A DNA stretch of 64,000 bases from Altererythrobacter xiamenensis. GTDB taxonomy: Bacteria; Pseudomonadota; Alphaproteobacteria; Sphingomonadales; Sphingomonadaceae. Of this stretch, positions 61,013 to 64,000 are shown one piece after another (position 1 is the stretch's first letter; each line of letters starts with the position of its first letter). Both the position numbers and the translations under genes were made by a program. Location of the stretch: the NCBI RefSeq assembly GCF_900177715.1, contig NZ_FXWG01000003.1, positions 310,001 to 374,000 of the forward strand, given 5' to 3'. The notes beneath the pieces are model-generated. The model worked only from the letters and a program-made list of their open reading frames with translations, was not told the origin of the DNA and searched no databases.

Positions 61013-61725
61013 GCGATCTCGTTTCCGACACTGCAATGGTCATGGCAGCGGGGTTGGGCAAGCGCATGCGCCCGCTCACCGCGAGCCAGCCGAAGCCGAT
61101 GGTACGGGTCGCGGGCAAGCCGCTGATCGATCACGCGCTCGACCGGCTGCAAGAAGCGGGCGTGGGTAGGGCGGTGGTCAATGTGCATTACCTCGCCGAT
61201 ACGCTCGAGGCCCATCTCAAGGAGCGCAAGCAGCCCGAAATCGCGATATCGGACGAGCGGGCGGAACTGCTCGAAACGGGTGGCGGGATGATCAAGGCGC
61301 AGGATCAGCTTCCCGACCCCTTCTTCTGTCTCAATGCCGACAATATCTGGCTCGATGGGCCGCGCAGTGGTTTCTACGACCTTTCGCGCCGTTGGGATCC
61401 GGAGGCGATGGACGCGCTGCTGCTCGTGGTGCCGCACTCTCGCGCGATCAACTTCTCCGGCCCGGGCGATTTTCACATGGACGGCCTTGGCCGATTGTCG
61501 CGCCGCAAGCCAGGCCGCATCGCGCCCTTCATCTACACCGGCATCCAGCTAGTGTCTCATCGGCTGCTGCGCGACGCGCCCGAGGGCAAATTCTCGACCA
61601 ATGTCCTGTGGAGCCGCGCGATCGAAGAAGGACGCCTCTATGGCACCTCCTTCACCGGCCAATGGTTCGAGGTCGGCACGCCCGAAGCCATCAAGCCGAC
61701 CGAAAACGCCCTGAAGCGTGGGTAG
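61009..61725 (+). CDS. murU: N-acetylmuramate-1-phosphate uridylyltransferase MurU
   Basis: 238 residues, TTG start in a four-base overlap with amgK. Nucleotidyltransferase signature AAGLGKRMRPLT (about residues 13-24), followed by KPM/KPL, and the metal-binding segment LNADNIW. It converts N-acetylmuramate 1-phosphate to UDP-MurNAc, completing the recycling shunt that bypasses MurA. addB overlaps its last eight bases. Confidence 0.88.
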   Translation: MSDLVSDTAMVMAAGLGKRMRPLTASQPKPMVRVAGKPLIDHALDRLQEAGVGRAVVNVHYLADTLEAHLKERKQPEIAISDERAELLETGGGMIKAQDQLPDPFFCLNADNIWLDGPRSGFYDLSRRWDPEAMDALLLVVPHSRAINFSGPGDFHMDGLGRLSRRKPGRIAPFIYTGIQLVSHRLLRDAPEGKFSTNVLWSRAIEEGRLYGTSFTGQWFEVGTPEAIKPTENALKRG

Positions 61726-64000
61726 CAGGCCCGACCCTTCCGTCTATTCGATTGCCGCGCATCGCGGTTTCGCTGACGCCCTGGTGGCGGGTCTCGTTCC
61801 GCGATTCGCCGATCCGGAGCTCGGCCTCTCGCGTCTCACGTTGCTGCTGCCGTCGAGCCGAGCGGCGCGTACTCTCACAGAAGCCTTCATCCGGCTGAAC
61901 GGGGAAGAAGGACGGGCTGGAATGCTGATGCCGCGCATGGCGCTGGTCGGCGATCTCGACCTCGACGAAACGCTCGGGCCGCTGATCGATCCACTGGGCG
62001 CGAGCGACATTCCGCCCGCGGTCGAGCCGACGCGGCGCTGGCTTGAGCTGGCGGAATTGCTCCGCGAGGAGATGGAGGCGCTTGGTCGCACCGTGCCGGG
62101 AGATGCCGGGCTGTTGCGGCTTGCGCGCGAAACCGCCGCAACGATGGACCGCTTGTTGGTCGAGCAGGTCGCTCCCGAAGACCTGATGAGCCCGCGCGTG
62201 ATGGACCTGCTGGTCGGAAGCCTCTCGGACCATTGGCGCGAGAGCATTCAGCTGTTCGCCCGGGTTCAGGCGCGTTGGCTGGCGACCCTGCAGGAACGTG
62301 GCGAGGTCGATACCGCTACGCGCCGCAATCTGCTGTTCGAGCGCGCGGCGAGGAAATGGCGGGAAAGCCCGCCAGATACGCCGATCGTTGCAGCAGGCGT
62401 AACCAGTGCCGCACCCGCGCTCGCGAAGATGCTTCGCGTGATTGCGGATCTGCCGCTGGGCTCTGTGATCCTGCCCGATCTCGATCTCGCGATGGATGAT
62501 GCAGCCTGGGAGGAACTGGGCCGGGCCGGTCAGTCACCCGACCCCGATGGCGAAGTTTTCGCCCGCTCCGACGCGCTGACCCATCCGCAATATCATCTCA
62601 AACTGCTGCTTAATCGCATGGGCGTGAACCGCGCTGAGGTGAAGCCGTGGCATCGCAAGGGGATCGGAGCCGCCCTGTGGGAGCGCAGCCACGCGATCTC
62701 CTCGCTCTTCCTGCCTGCCGAGGCGAGCAAGGTGTGGGTCGATCTGCCGGCTGAAAAGCGCAGGCTTTCGGGCGTCAGACTGCTCACCATGCCCAATACA
62801 GAAGCCGAAGCGCAGGCGATTGCGGTTCTTGTGCGCGAGGCTCTGGAGGTTCCCGAGCGGCGCGTCGCGGTGATCACGCCCGACCGCGCCTTGGCCCGCC
62901 GCGTCATTCAGCACCTCGAACGCTGGAACATCGTCGCCGATGATACGGCTGGGCGGCCGCTTAATCTGACTCCGGCGGGGCGTTTCCTGCTTCAGCTAGC
63001 CGAACTGGCAAGCGAGAATGTCTCACCCGTGCCGTTGATTGCGGCGCTGGCCCATCCGCTGGTGAAGCGCGGCGAGGATCGGCGCGCCTGGCTCGAAAAC
63101 CTGCGGGCCTTCGAACGTAGGCTGCGCGGCCCGCGACCGGCGCCGGGGCTGGAGAATTTGAGCGAGATCGCGGCAAAGGCGAAGGTCGCCGACTGGTGGG
63201 ACGAAGTTGCGCCACTGCTCGAAAGCTGTGCCGGATTCGGAGACCGGACGGAGCTCGCGAATGCGCTCGATTGTCTGGTCGAATTAGCCGAAAAGCTCGC
63301 CGGGGAAGAGCTGTGGTCGCAGGAGGATGGCCGCGCGCTTTCTCGCTTCGTGGAGGATCTGCGGCAGCACGCGCGCGACAGCGGCACCACGATCGCCACG
63401 AGCGATCTCCATGCCGCGCTGAGCGATGCGATGGAGCAGATCGCGGTCCGACCGCCCTATGGCGGACACCCGCGTGTTGCGATCTACGGTCTGCTCGAAA
63501 GCCGCATGACGCGGGCCGATCTTGTAATCTGCGCCGGTCTCAACGAAGGGACCTGGCCCGGTGTGTCGAGCAGCGATCCCTTGCTTGCCCCGGCGATCCT
63601 GCGCGCTCTGGGTGTGCCTGCGGCCGAGTTCCGCATTGGCCTTTCCGCGCATGACCTCGCGGGCGCGCTGGGTGCGCCCGAGGTCGTGCTGTCTCGCGCC
63701 CAGCGTGACATGGACGGCCCAACGATCCCCTCGCGCTTCCTGTTGAGGATCGAGGCGTTGCTGGGCGAGCAGGCGAGGGACCATCGCGAGACAAAGGCTC
63801 CGAAGCTCACCGCCGAGATCGATGCGCGGCGCGACGAGATCGCGGCCTACCAGCGGCCTGCGCCCGATCCCGAGCCCGATCTGCGCAATGTGCCGATCAA
63901 GGTGACCGGACTCGACCCGCTGCTGGGCGACCCGTTCCAGTTCTACGCCGCCGAGATCCTTGCGCTGCGCCCGCTTGACGCGCTCGATGCCGAGGCGACA
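61718..64000 (+). CDS. addB: Double-strand-break repair protein AddB (partial)
   Basis: GTG start overlapping murU by eight bases; the frame is open for 761 codons to the window edge, so the C-terminal part is missing. The N-terminus (RLTLLLPSSRAARTLTEAF) and the middle (VAVITPDRALARRVI, RVAIYGLLESRMTRADLVICAG cut as YGLLESR and CAGLNEGTWP) match alphaproteobacterial AddB, the nuclease partner of the AddAB helicase-nuclease that prepares breaks for RecA. The C-terminal nuclease and iron-sulfur region should lie beyond the window. Confidence 0.9.
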   Translation, partial: MGSRPDPSVYSIAAHRGFADALVAGLVPRFADPELGLSRLTLLLPSSRAARTLTEAFIRLNGEEGRAGMLMPRMALVGDLDLDETLGPLIDPLGASDIPPAVEPTRRWLELAELLREEMEALGRTVPGDAGLLRLARETAATMDRLLVEQVAPEDLMSPRVMDLLVGSLSDHWRESIQLFARVQARWLATLQERGEVDTATRRNLLFERAARKWRESPPDTPIVAAGVTSAAPALAKMLRVIADLPLGSVILPDLDLAMDDAAWEELGRAGQSPDPDGEVFARSDALTHPQYHLKLLLNRMGVNRAEVKPWHRKGIGAALWERSHAISSLFLPAEASKVWVDLPAEKRRLSGVRLLTMPNTEAEAQAIAVLVREALEVPERRVAVITPDRALARRVIQHLERWNIVADDTAGRPLNLTPAGRFLLQLAELASENVSPVPLIAALAHPLVKRGEDRRAWLENLRAFERRLRGPRPAPGLENLSEIAAKAKVADWWDEVAPLLESCAGFGDRTELANALDCLVELAEKLAGEELWSQEDGRALSRFVEDLRQHARDSGTTIATSDLHAALSDAMEQIAVRPPYGGHPRVAIYGLLESRMTRADLVICAGLNEGTWPGVSSSDPLLAPAILRALGVPAAEFRIGLSAHDLAGALGAPEVVLSRAQRDMDGPTIPSRFLLRIEALLGEQARDHRETKAPKLTAEIDARRDEIAAYQRPAPDPEPDLRNVPIKVTGLDPLLGDPFQFYAAEILALRPLDALDAEAT

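Overview
The window is a GC-rich (roughly 63-65 percent by eye), gene-dense stretch of alphaproteobacterial chromosome. Gene content and order point to Sphingomonadales, most likely Erythrobacteraceae: 5-aminolevulinate synthase (C4 haem pathway), a lepB-rnc-era operon, an ahcY-divL-tsaE-amgK-murU-addB run, a methylmalonyl-CoA operon, Flp-type pilins, many GTG/TTG starts and many 1-8 base stop/start overlaps. There is no prophage, transposase, CRISPR array or obvious genomic island.

Layout. 1-3.9 kb: alternative spermidine pathway (carboxynorspermidine dehydrogenase and decarboxylase, then an ornithine decarboxylase behind a structured leader). 3.9-7.7 kb: thiol isomerase, outer-membrane barrel, a Pro/Glu/Arg/Lys-rich secreted protein, nitroreductase, 2-oxoglutarate dioxygenase. 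7.7-13 kb: hemA behind a Fur-box-like palindrome, a globin-like protein, murI, plsY, dprA and a membrane protein. 13-16.6 kb: topA, a small conserved protein and a receiver protein. 16.6-22 kb: a MgtC-like membrane protein, era-rnc-lepB and the divergent pgi. 22-29.4 kb: a 41-residue membrane protein, MscS channel, DEAD-box helicase, glutathione reductase, FAD oxidoreductase and two short-chain oxidoreductases.

29.4-41.1 kb is a long, tightly packed, apparently co-transcribed block for propionyl-CoA to succinyl-CoA conversion (pccB, mce, methylmalonyl-CoA mutase, pccA). It also holds bioB, which makes the cofactor needed by PccA, an enoyl-CoA hydratase, a GST, a haem-dependent N-demethylase-like protein (DUF3445), metY and csaA. 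41.3-48 kb: a small unknown gene, a cyclase-family hydrolase, aroK-aroB, an unknown secreted repeat-rich protein, xerD and accA. 48-55.6 kb: an M48 lipoprotein protease, two orphan Flp pilins, a Nudix hydrolase, tRNA-Arg(ACG), a small zincin, hemerythrin, phospholipase D, folE, a hotdog thioesterase and a peroxiredoxin. 55.7-64 kb: ahcY, then DivL, recognisable by tyrosine at the phospho-acceptor position of its H-box, overlapping tsaE-amgK-murU-addB. addB runs off the window.

No wholly new multi-gene system is evident. The observations most worth a second look are: the ornithine decarboxylase leader; a 26-base perfectly alternating purine/pyrimidine tract just upstream of topA; long inverted repeats that would hide the Shine-Dalgarno sequences of gor and of the 3.9-kb isomerase; the Fur-like palindrome and globin beside hemA; DivL translationally coupled to peptidoglycan recycling; and two possible ATT starts.
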